Source: Oidiodendron maius Zn (lineage: Eukaryota; Ascomycota; Leotiomycetes; Myxotrichaceae). Taken from it: 64,000 nt of DNA. The DNA is taken from the NCBI GenBank assembly GCA_000827325.1, contig KN832883.1, positions 1,112,215 through 1,176,214 on the forward strand, given 5' to 3'. Below the pieces are notes generated by a model. It searched no databases. It worked only from the letters and a program-made list of their open reading frames with translations, and had not been told where the DNA came from. Position 1 is the stretch's first letter. Each line of letters begins with the position of its first letter. Below, piece by piece: positions 46,831 through 58,479 of this stretch. The position numbers were made by a program, and so were the translations under genes.

Positions 46831-47605
46831 CTATTAATATTAATACTATAACGAATAAGGAAATAGAAGCTAAAGTGAAAGAGTATAAGAGGGAATGTTA
46901 ACTTAAAGCAGCTGAAATTGATAAATAGGATCAAGACTAATTTATAAGCAATACTGAGGAGAATATCCTACTCTAGACTTATAAGATTAAATTACAGAAG
47001 GAATTCCAGGTTAGGGCTAGGTGACGAGGCTCTAATCAAGGGACTATAGGTATATATGATCTTAATTTACCCTCTAGTCTATAAGAGAGTAATAGAAGAA
47101 GGTAGAGGGAAGAGTTTAATAGGATAAATTGGGATGTTTCTAGCTCTAAAGAGCCTGAAATACCTTTAATTCATCAATTACTAGATAAGGAGAGTCCTAC
47201 AGACAGTACTCCTTAATCTTTTAGGGATTCTAATAGCTTATCCCAAAGAAAACAGCAGCGAATATAGTTAGATTCTCTAATAAAACTGCGATTTCTCTAT
47301 TATAATAAAGTATAGTAATATTTATAGTAATACTTATTCAATATTAATACCTATACTTAACCTTAAGCAGGGTATAAATCTACTATTCTTATAAATATAC
47401 TTGCTTTAGTATTATTACTAATATAATTGACCCTAGCTATACTAATCCTAATTAAGGGTAGGTATCTAGTAGGTACCTACTCTAAAAGGACCTAACCCGA
47501 CCCAACCTAGTGGGTACCTATATAAAGGAGGACCTACCCAATAGGTTGGGTACCCAAGAAACCCACTGGGTACCCGACCTAAAGTGTATAACTTAAAGTT
47601 GCTAG

Positions 47606-48276
47606 AGTCTAGGCAACTGTTTTAGACTATATAAGGCCTTTTAGAGTAATAGAGCTGTCTTCTCTAGTTTGAATATATTAGGGAATAGCTTCTAGCTATC
47701 AGGTAGGTTAATATAAACCTCTTTATTAATATTACTATATAGAAAGGCTGATTTAATATCTATCTAATAGACTATCTAGTTGTTTACTACTACTAGCTTT
47801 AGGATAATCCTTTAGATAGCTATATATATAACACTAGTAAAGGTTTAATTATAATCTAGGCTATATTATTGTTTATATCCTTTAACTATCTAGTATACCT
47901 TATACTAGATAATCTAGTTATTAGTACTATACTTGATCTTGAATATCTATTTAGTATCTAGAGGCTTCTTGCTCTAGGCTTTAAGGTAGCCTTTACTAAC
48001 TAATATAGCTCTCTAGGTCTTATTTTTAATTAAGGATCTTAGCTCTATATATATAGCTTCTAGCTACTCTAGCTAGTTAGATAAGTCTTTAGTCTCCTAA
48101 AGTATTTTTAGTTCCTTATAGTCTATAACTACTACTATATATCTACTAACCTATATAGCTAGTAAGGCAGTTATAAATAGAGCTAGATTACTCTAGGTAT
48201 ATAATTAAGTAATCTATTAGTTTAAGAGATCTAGAGAAAGCTAGTCCTAGCTACTTTAAGGGGCCTCTTTACTCCC
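47606..48276 (-). pseudogene. Ty1/copia pol, RT N-terminal part
   Basis: Minus-strand RT sequence continuing from 38478 across the hAT insertion; it ends at the TTGAC target site of the gypsy insertion. Full of stops and AT-rich. Confidence 0.7.
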
Positions 48277-48281
48277 TTGAC

Positions 48282-48576
48282 TGTGACGGCCCAGCCAGGC
48301 TAGGGCGGTGTGGTTCTGCCGGGCTGGTTGTGGCCAGGATCCGGACGTGGTGGTTGAGGAGGATTGGTGACGGATTAGGACTAGCGGACCGGATCGGCTA
48401 CCAGCGATTCGCTATATCCCCTCGGCACTAGGCTTAATCCAGGCCGAGTAGTATTTATACAGTTGATCGTTTGTACAGAGAGCTTTTCTCTCCTTAGTTT
48501 AATTGTCTTCGTCAATACAGCACCTTAACTGGCCACTGCCTCCCTTTGTGAAGCTTATAGTAGCCAGGCTGTCACA
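48282..48576 (+). repeat. gypsy 5' LTR
   Basis: 295 bp, TGTGACGG...CTGTCACA. It has T where the 3' LTR has C at three sites. Confidence 0.95.
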
Positions 48577-49004
48577 TTACAATTAAACTCACTCTTCTTC
48601 TTCTTTGCCCTTGTAGTTAGTCGAGGTTAAATACTACTGCTGCTCGCTGAGAGCCACCAGATTCAGTCGATCTGTAGCCATTCTATACCTTTGATATTAC
48701 TAGCTCCGACTGTACGGTCGTAAAACAAGCCATTAAAGCAAAGGCAGCTGGAGAAGCCTCAGAAGCCAGAATTTGATCAGAACCAGTGTTCATCGAGCCC
48801 GTTTGTACTTACCACCTTTACTGACCTATCAAACCTCTTACACTCTTCGACCTTCAAACACGCGTCTATATGACTGGCAAACATATCCCGGCAAGAATAC
48901 TACCCCTGACGGCCTGCGGCGACAGGAATCAGGATATGCCTGTAATGTAACTGTATGACTGATTCGATACTCCAAACTTAACCTTCGAATTCAAGACCAC
49001 CAAT

Positions 49005-50228
49005 ATGGCCCCTCTAGCCAAGGATAAGGGTAAAGCGAGGGATGCCTCTTGTGGACCTCCTGAACCACAAGGATCTACTCAGCATCCAGCCCCTTTTGAA
49101 AGCGACCCCCTCGATCAGGAACCCTTTGAGAGCCTAGACTAGCATGCCAACCTCTTAGCTCTCCAGCATACCCAAGTCAAGAGTCAAATAGAGGCTAAGA
49201 CTGCCTAGAAGCAGATTGAAAAGCTGGAGGCTATGGTTGCCCAGTTGCTCCAAAACCTGACTCCTCCCTGAGCTTCCCTGGAACCAACGACCAGATCTGA
49301 ATCCCAGTATACGGTTCGATATAAGCCAAAGTGTAAGGACCCTCCTTGGTTCTCTGGGAAGAAGGATGGAACCGTTGAGTATCGAGCCTGGAAGGAGCAA
49401 GTTACGGATAAACTCCGAATTGATAGCTCTTAATTTGATAGTGATTGGGAGATCCAGTCCTTTATCTTTGACTGTATAGAGGGAGAGGCTCAGCAACACT
49501 TATACCCTCGATATACTAGTGATATGGAGAACGACAACCCTTATCTTGACTATACTGAGATGCTGATAGCCCTTGATGATATCTATTGTAACCGATACTA
49601 CAAGGAAGACTCCTGTGCTGAATACAGGGAACTGAAAATGAAGGACAAGGAGTTTTTCCAGGACTTCAAGACACGATTCCTCCAGCTAGCTAATGGAGGC
49701 CGGATCCCAGAGGCAGACCGTTTTGACGACTTATACGAGAAGGTTACAGCTCCTCTTTAGTCATGCATCCTGGCTACCAAGTATGACCTGGACGGCGACT
49801 TCCAGAAGCTCTGCGACCGTCTAGGCTGTATTGATGCCGACCTACGACGCTTCAACAGCCGGATCATGAAGGACCGAGAGGCTAAAGCTACTGCACAGCT
49901 ACCTCCTGTCCGTCCAGCCGTTGGGCGTCCTCAACTCCTAAAGCCACTCAGTCAAGTAGGCAGTACACCACCACCAGCCCCAGGCTGGCTGCCTCGGCCC
50001 AAGCCAACCAACCCCCAGCCAGTTACATCACCGTTCCAGCCACGCCAGCAGACCAGGTGCTTTAATTGCGGGGGGATCGGCCACCTACGTGTAGACTGTA
50101 AGCTGCCGGACCGAGCGGCTGACGTCAAGGATATTGAGAATGATGAAGCTGGAGACCTGGGAGTCTATGAGAACGCTATTTACGGGGACGGAGTCGCTGA
50201 TACAGACCCGGGAAAAGAGGAGGCCTAG
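49005..50228 (+). pseudogene. gypsy gag with in-frame stops
   Basis: From ATG 49005 (MAPLAKDKGKARD). It includes the capsid-like segment PPWFSGKKDGTVEYRAWKEQ and ends with a CCHC zinc knuckle CFNCGGIGHLRVDC at 50058-50099. Several TAG/TGA codons interrupt it (for example 49138, 49758). Gag packages element RNA. Confidence 0.85.
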
Positions 50229-53200
50229 ACAAAGACTCCAGTCTAGGCTCCCTAGGGGTTAATTTGCAGGGAATTGACTTGAGAAGTCTTATGGGAGGAC
50301 AGTACCTTACTATAGCCTGTATGCTATCAACCAATGGAACCAGTGTTGCCTTATGTGCCCTTATTGACTCCGGAGCAAATGGATTTGTATTTGTTAATAC
50401 GCTCTTCGTGATCGACCTAGCTAGGTCCTTTAATATTACCACTGCCTGACTGCCCAGCTCTATCCGGGTCAAAGGATATAATGGCCAGCTAGGGAGGCTA
50501 GTTACCCATTATATGCGGCTATACCTGACTATTGACTAGCGTCGCTAGTACAACGTACCCCTCTTAATATTGGACCTGGGAAGCTATGATATAATAATTG
50601 GATGGAAGTGGCTGGCCTATTTTGACGTCTTACCAGATTGCTGGCGACGCCGCTTAGTCTGGCCAGCTAAGTTACTACCCAGCTACTCGGTAGCCAAGGA
50701 AATCCGGTGGAACCGCCAGGATCTAATCCCAGCCCCAAGGGCTCTTAGCTACCAAGAGGATGCAGACCGCAGGGACCGGGCCTTCGCTGCTACAGATCAG
50801 GGAAGCGACTCAGGCTATGAGAGTGCAGAGATTGCCGTGATTTCCCCCGGCGGCCGGGTTAAATCAACCCCTCGACCAAAGCCAAAGCGGAAGCTTCAAC
50901 CTAAGGTCTCCTTTAAGCTGGAGCTCCAGGACTGCCTCCGGAAGATGAATGATAACCTTTTGGACCAACAGCGAACCCCTGACCTCCCTTACCAAAAGAA
51001 GCCCTACTAGCCTGCTAAGGTCAAGAGGCCCTACCAGATAGATATCAACGCTATCTCAGCGAACGGTTTCCGTCTACACCTACGCCAAGAGGATAGCGAG
51101 CTCTTTTTAACTAGCCTGTATGAGATTGACCGGTTGATCCAAGACCGGAAGGACCAAAGCCTTACGGATAGCAGCGGCCAGACTACTGACCTCTGTTAAA
51201 TTAGCTAGTCAGAGCCCACTATCCCGCAAGAACCACCGCTGCTAGTGGCTTATAAGGAGTTCCAGGACGTCTTTTCAAAAGAAGCATCGGATGTATTGCC
51301 TCCAAACCGGCCCTACGATCATAGGATCGACCTGACAGAGCCTAACAACCTGGGTTTCGGACCACTATACCGTATGACTATAGAGGAACTGGAGGAGGTT
51401 AAGCGCTACCTTATCGAGAACCTTCATAAGGGTTTTATAGAGCCCAGTCAGGCCCCCTTTGCTGCACCGATCCTCTTTGTCCGCAAGGCTGATGGACGCC
51501 TACGCCTCTGTATCGATTTCCGGAACTTGAACCAGATAACCTGCAAGGATCGGTATCCCCTCCCGTTAATTGATAAGTTACTGAGCCGGATCAGCCGTAC
51601 CAGGCTCTATACCAAGCTGGATATCCGCCAGGCTTTTAATCGGATCCGGATAAACCCTGAGTCTGAGGAGTTGACTACCTTCCGGACTCGTTACGGCTCA
51701 TATAAGTGCAAGGTCCTCCCTTTTGGCCTTACTAACAGACCGGCAATGTATTAGCGGTATATGAATAATGTCCTGTTTGATTACCTGGACGATTTCTGTA
51801 CTGCTTACCTGGACGATATCCTCATTTACTCTGAGAACGAGTTGGACTATGAAGAGCATGTTAAGAAGGTCTTATAGCGGCTAAGGGATGCAGGTCTATA
51901 GGCCGACTTGAAGAAGTGTGAATTCGGGGTCAAGTGTACCAAATACCTAGGCTTTATTATCACTACGGAGGGTATTGAGGTCGACCCGGAAAAGGTCTCT
52001 GCAGTGGTTAACTGGACCGCTCCCACTACTGTAAAGGGAATCCAGTCGTTCCTAGGCTTCTGCAACTTTTATAGGCGCTTTATCCGGGACTATGGAAGGA
52101 TTGCCAAGCCCCTGATCCAACTCACGAAGACCGACGTTCCATTTGTATTCGACAAGCAGTGCTGGGAGGCTTTTAAGGAGCTAAAGCTACGGCTCACGGC
52201 TGCACCAGTGCTGCACCATTATAGCCCTGAATACGAGTCAATGATCGAAACAGATGCATCGGACGGGGTGATCGCTGGTGTCCTTTCACAGCTCCACCCT
52301 GACAAGGAATGGTATCCAGTCGCCTACTTCTCAAAGACTATGGCGCCTGCCGAGTGTAACTACGAGATACACGACAAGGAAATGCTAGCTATAGTCAGAT
52401 CACTGGCCGAGTGGCGCCCAGAGCTCCAGGGGACCGCAAAACAGGTCAAAATCTACACCGACCATAAGGCCCTGGAGTACTTCATGTCGACAAAGCAGCT
52501 AACCAGCTGTCAGGCTCGCTGGGCTGAAGCGCTGGCCGAATACCATTTTGTCGTGTCCTATAGGCCTGGTAAACAGAACCAGAAAGCGGATACACTTACT
52601 TGGAGGGATGCTGAGGTTGCTGCTTAAGATGGAATCAAGACCCAATATCGAACTTGTGCCTTCCTATCCCAGGACCAGGTGGATCCTAGAGTTCTTCAGG
52701 ACTTAGGTATTGAGATGTCAGCAATTGACCTGCTACCTGTTGAAGAAGAAGACCCTTTCAATGAGTCCGATAACCTGGTTGACCGGATACTTCAGGCCAA
52801 CAAGGATACAGAGTCCCTGGAAGCCCTCCGTACGCAGGCTGAGTCAGCTACTCCGGGCGAATACACTATCGAGGACGGACTGTTGCTATATACGGGTCGA
52901 TTAGTCGTCCCTGCCACCCTGGATAACCTCCATACAGAGCTGATCCGAGAAGCTCATGATCAGATATCGACTGCCCACCCAGGCAGGGACAAGACTTACC
53001 AGCTCTTGCGGCTGTGCTACTACTGGCCAGGCATGCGGTCGGATATTGAGCGGTATATATGCAACTGCTATGCCTGTTGTAGATCCCATATATCTAGGGA
53101 TAAGACCCCCGGCTTGCTATACCCCTTACCAATACCAGACAAGCCCTGGAGGGATGTATCAGTGGACTTCAAGAGTTTCCCGCCAGACAAGAAGGGGTTC

Positions 53201-54354
53201 GATACCGTACTGGTTGTGGTTGACCGGCTCACCAAGCAGGCAATATCTATCCCTTGCTTCAAGACCACAAACGCTGAGGACTTAGCCCGGCTGTTCACCC
53301 AATACGTCTACCGATACTACGGAGCCCCTGACTTGATAGTCTTAGACTGAGGTCCCCAGTTTATATCAGAGTTTTGGGCTGCCTTTTGCTATATATTAGG
53401 GATCAAGCGTAAGTTATCGACCGCTGATCACCTGCAGACGGATGGCCAAACTGAGATCGTCAACCAATATAATGATTTACGTCTACGCCCTTTTATAAGC
53501 TATTACCAGGATGACTGGTTAGACTACCTGCTAATAATCGACTACGCTTAATTGACCCTACTCTACAGCAGTCTTGGTGGCTTATCCCTATACGAGGTCT
53601 AGAACGGCTATCCACCCCGAACCTCCTTTGACTGGACCCCGTTACGGCCAGTACCAGCCAACGCTACACTGCAGCTCAGCCGGGAACGCGCCAAGGATGT
53701 TGCTACCTGTATGGAAGAGGCCCTTAATAAGGGTAAAGAAGCCATTAAGAAGGCTCAGCACAAGAAAGAGCGTGATGTCAACCCACATTGACAGGTCTCT
53801 AACTTCGATGTAGGGGATAAGGTCTGGGTTACCCGGAAAGGCTGGCGTACGCTACGACCCAGCAAGAAGCTAGACAACCAGAATGAGGGCCCTTTCGAGA
53901 TCTTAAGGAAGATAGGCCACTCTTACCAACTGAAGCTGCCGGACTCTGTCAAGGTGCACGATGTTTTCCATACAGACCGGCTACACAAGGCAGCGGACGA
54001 TCCTTTACCAGGGCAACACAACCCGGAGCCAGGGCCCGTATATATCACGGATGACGCTAAGTATGAAGTAGATGAGATACTAGCTGCTAAGCTCTCGCGG
54101 GGCAAGCTGCTATACCGTGCTACCTGGGTCGGCTACAATGAAGACCTCAACTTCTACCCGGCCTCAGATTTCAAATACTCCCCACACAAACTACACGATT
54201 TCCATACCGAATATCCGCAGCAGCCAGGACCGCCATGCAGACTGGTCGATTGGATCAAGGCTTGGGAGCAGGGACATGATAGCTACAAGGACCTGACGGA
54301 CGATAGGCCTGATACACCTACTCGACTACCGCAGTTAAGGGCACCCGCTACTTG
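50229..54354 (+). pseudogene. gypsy pol with chromodomain, stop-interrupted
   Basis: Aspartic protease motif DSGANG at 50366-50383; RT with LDIRQAFNRI and active-site YLDD at 51806-51817; RNase H with IETDASDGVIAGVL (about 52250); integrase with HPGRDKT...C-x2-C zinc region (52977-53085), Asp in SVDFKSF, Asp in LIVLD and Glu in TDGQTEIVNQY. The chromodomain spans 54059-54220 (YEVDEILAAKLSRGKLLYRA, WVGYNEDLNFYP). Stops at 51751, 53348 and others, mostly TAG/TGA. Chromodomains target integration to heterochromatin, matching its site here. Confidence 0.9.
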
Positions 54355-54367
54355 AAGGGGGGGGTAG

Positions 54368-54662
54368 TGTGACGGCCCAGCCAGGCTAGGGCGGTGTGGT
54401 TCTGCCGGGCTGGTTGTGGCCAGGATCCGGACGTGGTGGTTGAGGAGGATTGGTGACGGATTAGGACTAGCGGACCGGATCGGCTACCAGCGATTCGCTA
54501 CATCCCCTCGGCACTAGGCTTAATCCAGGCCGAGCAGTATTTATACAGTTGATCGTTTGTACAGAGAGCTTTTCTCTCCTTAGTTTAATTGTCTTCGTCA
54601 ATACAGCACCTTAACTGGCCACTGCCTCCCTTCGTGAAGCTTATAGTAGCCAGGCTGTCACA
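54368..54662 (+). repeat. gypsy 3' LTR
   Basis: 295 bp; differs from the 5' LTR at three C/T sites only. Confidence 0.95.
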
Positions 54663-55568
54663 TTGACTAGGCTCCTCTTAATTGATTTGATTAGATAGTC
54701 CTATCTAACTAGATATCTCTAAATCTAGTTAAATAGTTAATAGTTCTAAAGCTCTTAGCTTATTCTTTAATCCTTTTAGTTAACCTCTCTCTCTAGATAT
54801 AGATACTAGATTAGAATTACTATTACTATTCTCTTGTTCTACCTTTATATTGACTACTATAATCAAGAGAGGGTTATACTCTTAATTAAGGCTACTATCT
54901 TTTCTTTAGCTAGTAGCTTTAGAGGTATATCTAATTTCCTCTAGTAGCTAGATTAAATTATCTATATTTTTAAGAGTCTCTAGATCTTCTAGAGGCTCTA
55001 ATTTATTAAATATATAGTATAATAATTATATAATCTTTTAAGTTCTATTTAGAAAGTAGATTTAGTATATCTTACTCCCCTTAAACTCTACTAGATAGTC
55101 TTCTTTAGTATAAAGGGCTAGCTTTATACTCTTAATCTATCTTTTTTTAGAGATATTTATATATACTTTATAGTCTAGGATATATAGATAGCTAATATCT
55201 AACAAGTAGTTAGTATCTTATAATCCTAGTTTAATCTAGTATTTAAATACTTTAGCTAGAGTTATCTTATTAAGTAATAAAGTAGCTATATAATTTATAA
55301 TATATACTACTTCTAGTAGTATTTTAGACTATAATTCTAATAGTAGATTAAAGTCCTTAATAGTATTCCTTACTTTACTGAATATTATATAGTTTATATA
55401 CTTTATAATACTATTCTATTCTAGTATATAAAGAATAATAATCTTAGATAGTATTCTATACTTCTTTAGATACTAGATTAGCTTATATCTACTATACTCC
55501 TTACCTCTATTAATCCAATATACCTTTATAGTAGTATTCTATTATATCTTAACTAGTTAATTAAAATA
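54663..55568 (-). pseudogene. Ty1/copia pol, integrase part
   Basis: Minus strand: RNTIKDFNLLLEL, EVVYIINYIATLLLNKIT and YLYIPDYKVYINISKK follow the copia integrase C-terminal pattern (around 55020-55400). The element breaks off at 55568, where an LTR of opposite orientation begins; its gag and 5' LTR are absent. Confidence 0.75.
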
Positions 55569-55849
55569 TATTAATTAAAGCTTTAAGCTTATATAATATA
55601 TCCCTTAGGATTTAGAATATCCTTTAGAATCTAGGATTTAGAAGATTTATATAAGTTAATAAAAGATTAAATAAGTCTATATAAAGGGGCCTTTACTCTA
55701 GTATAGTTATATTTAATTAGTTGTCTCTATATTACTTTCTTTATCTATTGCTTTTAGTATTCTATTATACTAAAAGCCTATAATTAATATAATTAAGTTT
55801 TATCTTAATATTTAATTATAATCTATATATTAATCTAAACCTCTATATA
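55569..55849 (+). repeat. copia 5' LTR of a second, plus-strand element (heavily RIPed)
   Basis: Exactly 281 bp and colinear with the reverse complement of 37047-37327, including the hairpin (GCTTTTAGTATTCTATTATA and then CTAAAAGC). Differences are C-to-T and G-to-A. Confidence 0.85.
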
Positions 55850-56880
55850 AGAGATTATAAACTCTAGTATCTTAAGTTAGTTAGAATTACTTAGATTTAA
55901 CTTAAATCACTTAATTATAGCTAATTAAGGCTCTAGCTTAATATTTCTCTCTAAACCTATATAGCTAAAGGGAGAAAATAACTATAAAGACTAGAAGGAT
56001 AATATAACTCTATTTCTAGGCTTAAAGGGACTAGCTAAGTTTATTATAAAGGGGTTGATTATACTTGAATCAGATAAAGTTAACTACTAGAGAATAATAT
56101 ATATAATATTAATTAAAGGGTTAGTTTACTCTAAATCTATTATAGAGTTTAAGGGGGTTATAGATCTAGCTGAAATAATCTATCTACTTGACTAGAGGTA
56201 TACCTTAATTAGATAGAACCTTAAGTATAAGTATTTAACTAAATATAATACCTTAAGGGTTGAATACTACAACTTGATTAGTATATTTATTAATTAATAT
56301 AAGGCTCTTAAGTTAAAGCTTAATATAATTAGACTACCTTTACTAAAGGAAGTTTATATAATTAACTTTATTATACTTCTAGATACTAAATACCTTATAT
56401 AAGTAGACTAGTAAAGGTCTAATATATATAAAATATTACTAATACTACTAGATCTAATAGCTAATATCCTAGATAAATCCTAGAAAGCTAAAAAACCAAT
56501 AATTACTCTATATAGTAGAAAGCTAGCTACTAATAAGGGATATAAAGGATATAAGGGATATAAGAGTAGTGAAAATAAGAAGATAATTAAATATAGCTAC
56601 TATAAGAAAGATAGCTATAATAATAATAGCTACTAGATAAAGTACTCTAAACTAAGACTCTCTAAAAGTAAGAGCTAGAAGAAGAAGGATAATAATAAAG
56701 ATAATACTCTAGTACTTTTAGTAATAGTTCTTTTAACTAAGTTAGAGCTAGACTAATACTTCTAGTATTTTGATAATAGTATAGTATTATATATTATATA
56801 TATATATACTAACTTTAAGTTATATACTTTAAATAATAGATCTCTACTAATTATATTAATAGCTAAGAAAAAATTTTTTT
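55850..56880 (+). pseudogene. copia gag and protease start (plus-strand element)
   Basis: Translated fragments: GENNYKD-x-KDNITLFLGLKG and LAKFI near 55970-56060 (copia gag start), a zinc-knuckle remnant YYKKDSYNNNSY-x-IKYSK near 56590-56650 with its Cys codons mutated, and protease-like YFDNSIVLYII near 56767. Stop codons throughout. The frame is cut at about 56880 by the LINE. Confidence 0.75.
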
Positions 56881-57009
56881 GCGATTTTAATTTATACTCT
56901 ATATTTAACCTTAAACCTCAATATAAAATTAAATAACTACGAAATCTGGAACTAGCGACCCTGGTTCTACTACCCTTCGAGTCACCTGCGTCCCTCCGGC
57001 GTTATGGCG

Positions 57010-58290
57010 GCTCCAATGGTAGTCGACGACGGAAACGCTGGTCTTAAGCAAAGCGTGCACCACCCACTAGCAGGCGCAAGTATACATGCGCAGACCCAGT
57101 GAAGCAGCGGCAATAAGGGAGAAGGGGGGCTGGAGGGTAATCACGAGGATCTCTTGCGACCATTCAAAGACTATATAATACCAGGTAAAGAGGAGGGCTT
57201 TATTGTGATGCTGAGGGAGGTCCTTGCGATACATCAAAACACGCTAGGAGCCAGCACTGCGACAGAGTTGAACAACCTGTAAACCACTATCGAGACACTA
57301 GCAAAAACGGTTAAGGAGGCCCTACCAGGGCCTGAGAATACATCCAAGAAGACATAGGCGGCAGTAGTAAAGGGGGTACACGGTACCAGCAAGGGAGCAG
57401 CATACATACCGAAGGTAGTTATCCTAGAGCAACGAACCCGGGAAATCGTAGTGCAAGCTCCAGAGCAGAGTGAGGACCTGGCTAAAAGAACGCCTGCCTA
57501 AGTGGTCGAGGCAGTCAATAAGGCACTAGGAGGGGACAGTGCAGTAGCAGCAAGGAGAATATAGAGCGGCGATATAGTCCTAACGTTTATAGGAAATACA
57601 GAAGACTTCACCAAGGAGATAGTATAGGTAGCGACTATATTTGGAGTGCAGGCACAGGTGAAACGCAGGGAGTTTGTAGTTATAGTGAAGGGAATAGTAG
57701 CCTCTAGACTATACAATATCTATAATCTAGCAGAGCTCCTTATTAAACTAAAGAAACATATACCTGGTATCGTCTGGTATAAAATACAGCTCTCTAAGAC
57801 CCCTTATAGGCTATTCGCTAATGTAGTCCTATATATAAGCAGTGTAGTTGCTGCTCAGGAGACTTGCTGAAGAGGTGTTATATTCAAGGCCTAAATTTTC
57901 AACGTTAAACTCTACTATACAGAAGCGCAGGTAAAGCGATGCTTTAGGTACCACACCTTCAGGTATATCGGACAGTACTGCACCAAACAGGCTAGATACA
58001 GCCACTGCACCTATACAGCATATAAAGGGGGAGAAGCCAACTGCCTAGAGAAGGAAGACAGTAGCAAGAAAAGGTATATCAACTGTAGAGGAGCTTATAC
58101 TATATAGGACCGGGACTGCCCTACTGCCAAGCAGGAGAGTAGTAGAGCCTACCAGGTATACCTACACCGGCCACTCCAGTTTAAGGTTACCCAGGGAAAC
58201 AGCAGTAGCAATATAGGCAATGCACTAGCCCTACAACTAGAAGAAGATACAGACAGCTTCTGTCTAGTTATATACAAAAGACCACTATAG
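57010..58290 (+). pseudogene. LINE ORF1 (gag-like, CCHC zinc knuckles)
   Basis: Plus-strand frame with stops: REFVVIVKGIVASRLYNIYN, then three Cys/His knuckle-like units starting CFRYHTFRYIGQYC (57940), CTYTAYKGGEANC and CRGAYTI-stop-DRDCPTAKQ (to about 58130). ORF1 binds element RNA. Confidence 0.75.
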
Positions 58291-58479
58291 CCAGGGAGTT
58301 CCCAGTGTACCCCTAGCCAGCCAGCAGCTAAGAGAGGAAGACCTCCAGGAACCGTCCAGGCAGCAAAGACATATCAAGATATTGCAATGTTCGCCCGGTA
58401 AGGCTGTAGCGTAAGTACAGCAAGGACCCAGGGAATACAAAGCACCCAAGATACTGCAGTAAGCAGCTTTAACCCCTTC

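Larger units (their letters stand above)
38479..47597 (+). mobile_element. hAT-family DNA transposon with cargo genes, nested in copia
   Basis: About 9.1 kb including an 885-N gap. It is flanked by the 8-bp direct repeat GTTGCTAG (38471-38478 and 47598-47605), the target length of hAT elements. Removing it and one repeat restores copia reverse-transcriptase sequence (PRL-x-QLTLKAALKRLG). Both ends carry clusters of TGGGTACC/GGGTACCC motifs (38484-38606 and 47455-47580), like hAT subterminal repeats; simple perfect terminal inverted repeats are not evident. The plus strand encodes a RIP-decayed hAT transposase; the left half carries two histone H3-like pseudogenes on the minus strand and another decayed multi-exon gene. 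Confidence 0.8.
48282..54662 (+). mobile_element. Ty3/gypsy LTR retrotransposon with chromodomain
   Basis: 6.4-kb element with two 295-bp LTRs, flanked by the 5-bp target duplication TTGAC (48277-48281 and 54663-54667). It encodes gag and a pol in the order protease, RT, RNase H, integrase, chromodomain, as in fungal chromoviruses. A polypurine tract lies at 54354-54364 just before the 3' LTR. It is much richer in G+C than the surrounding relics and its LTRs differ at only 3 sites, so it is the youngest LTR insertion here. Stops in gag and pol make it non-autonomous. Confidence 0.93.

Noticed and set aside
38479-47597. CRISPR-like array from the recurring ~20-nt motif
   Set aside because: Spacing is hundreds of bases and irregular, the host is a eukaryote, and the motif fits intron sequence better.
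57498-57870. Short ORFs 57498-57716 (-) and 57646-57870 (+) as independent genes
   Set aside because: The plus one is a fragment of LINE ORF1 and the minus one its shadow.
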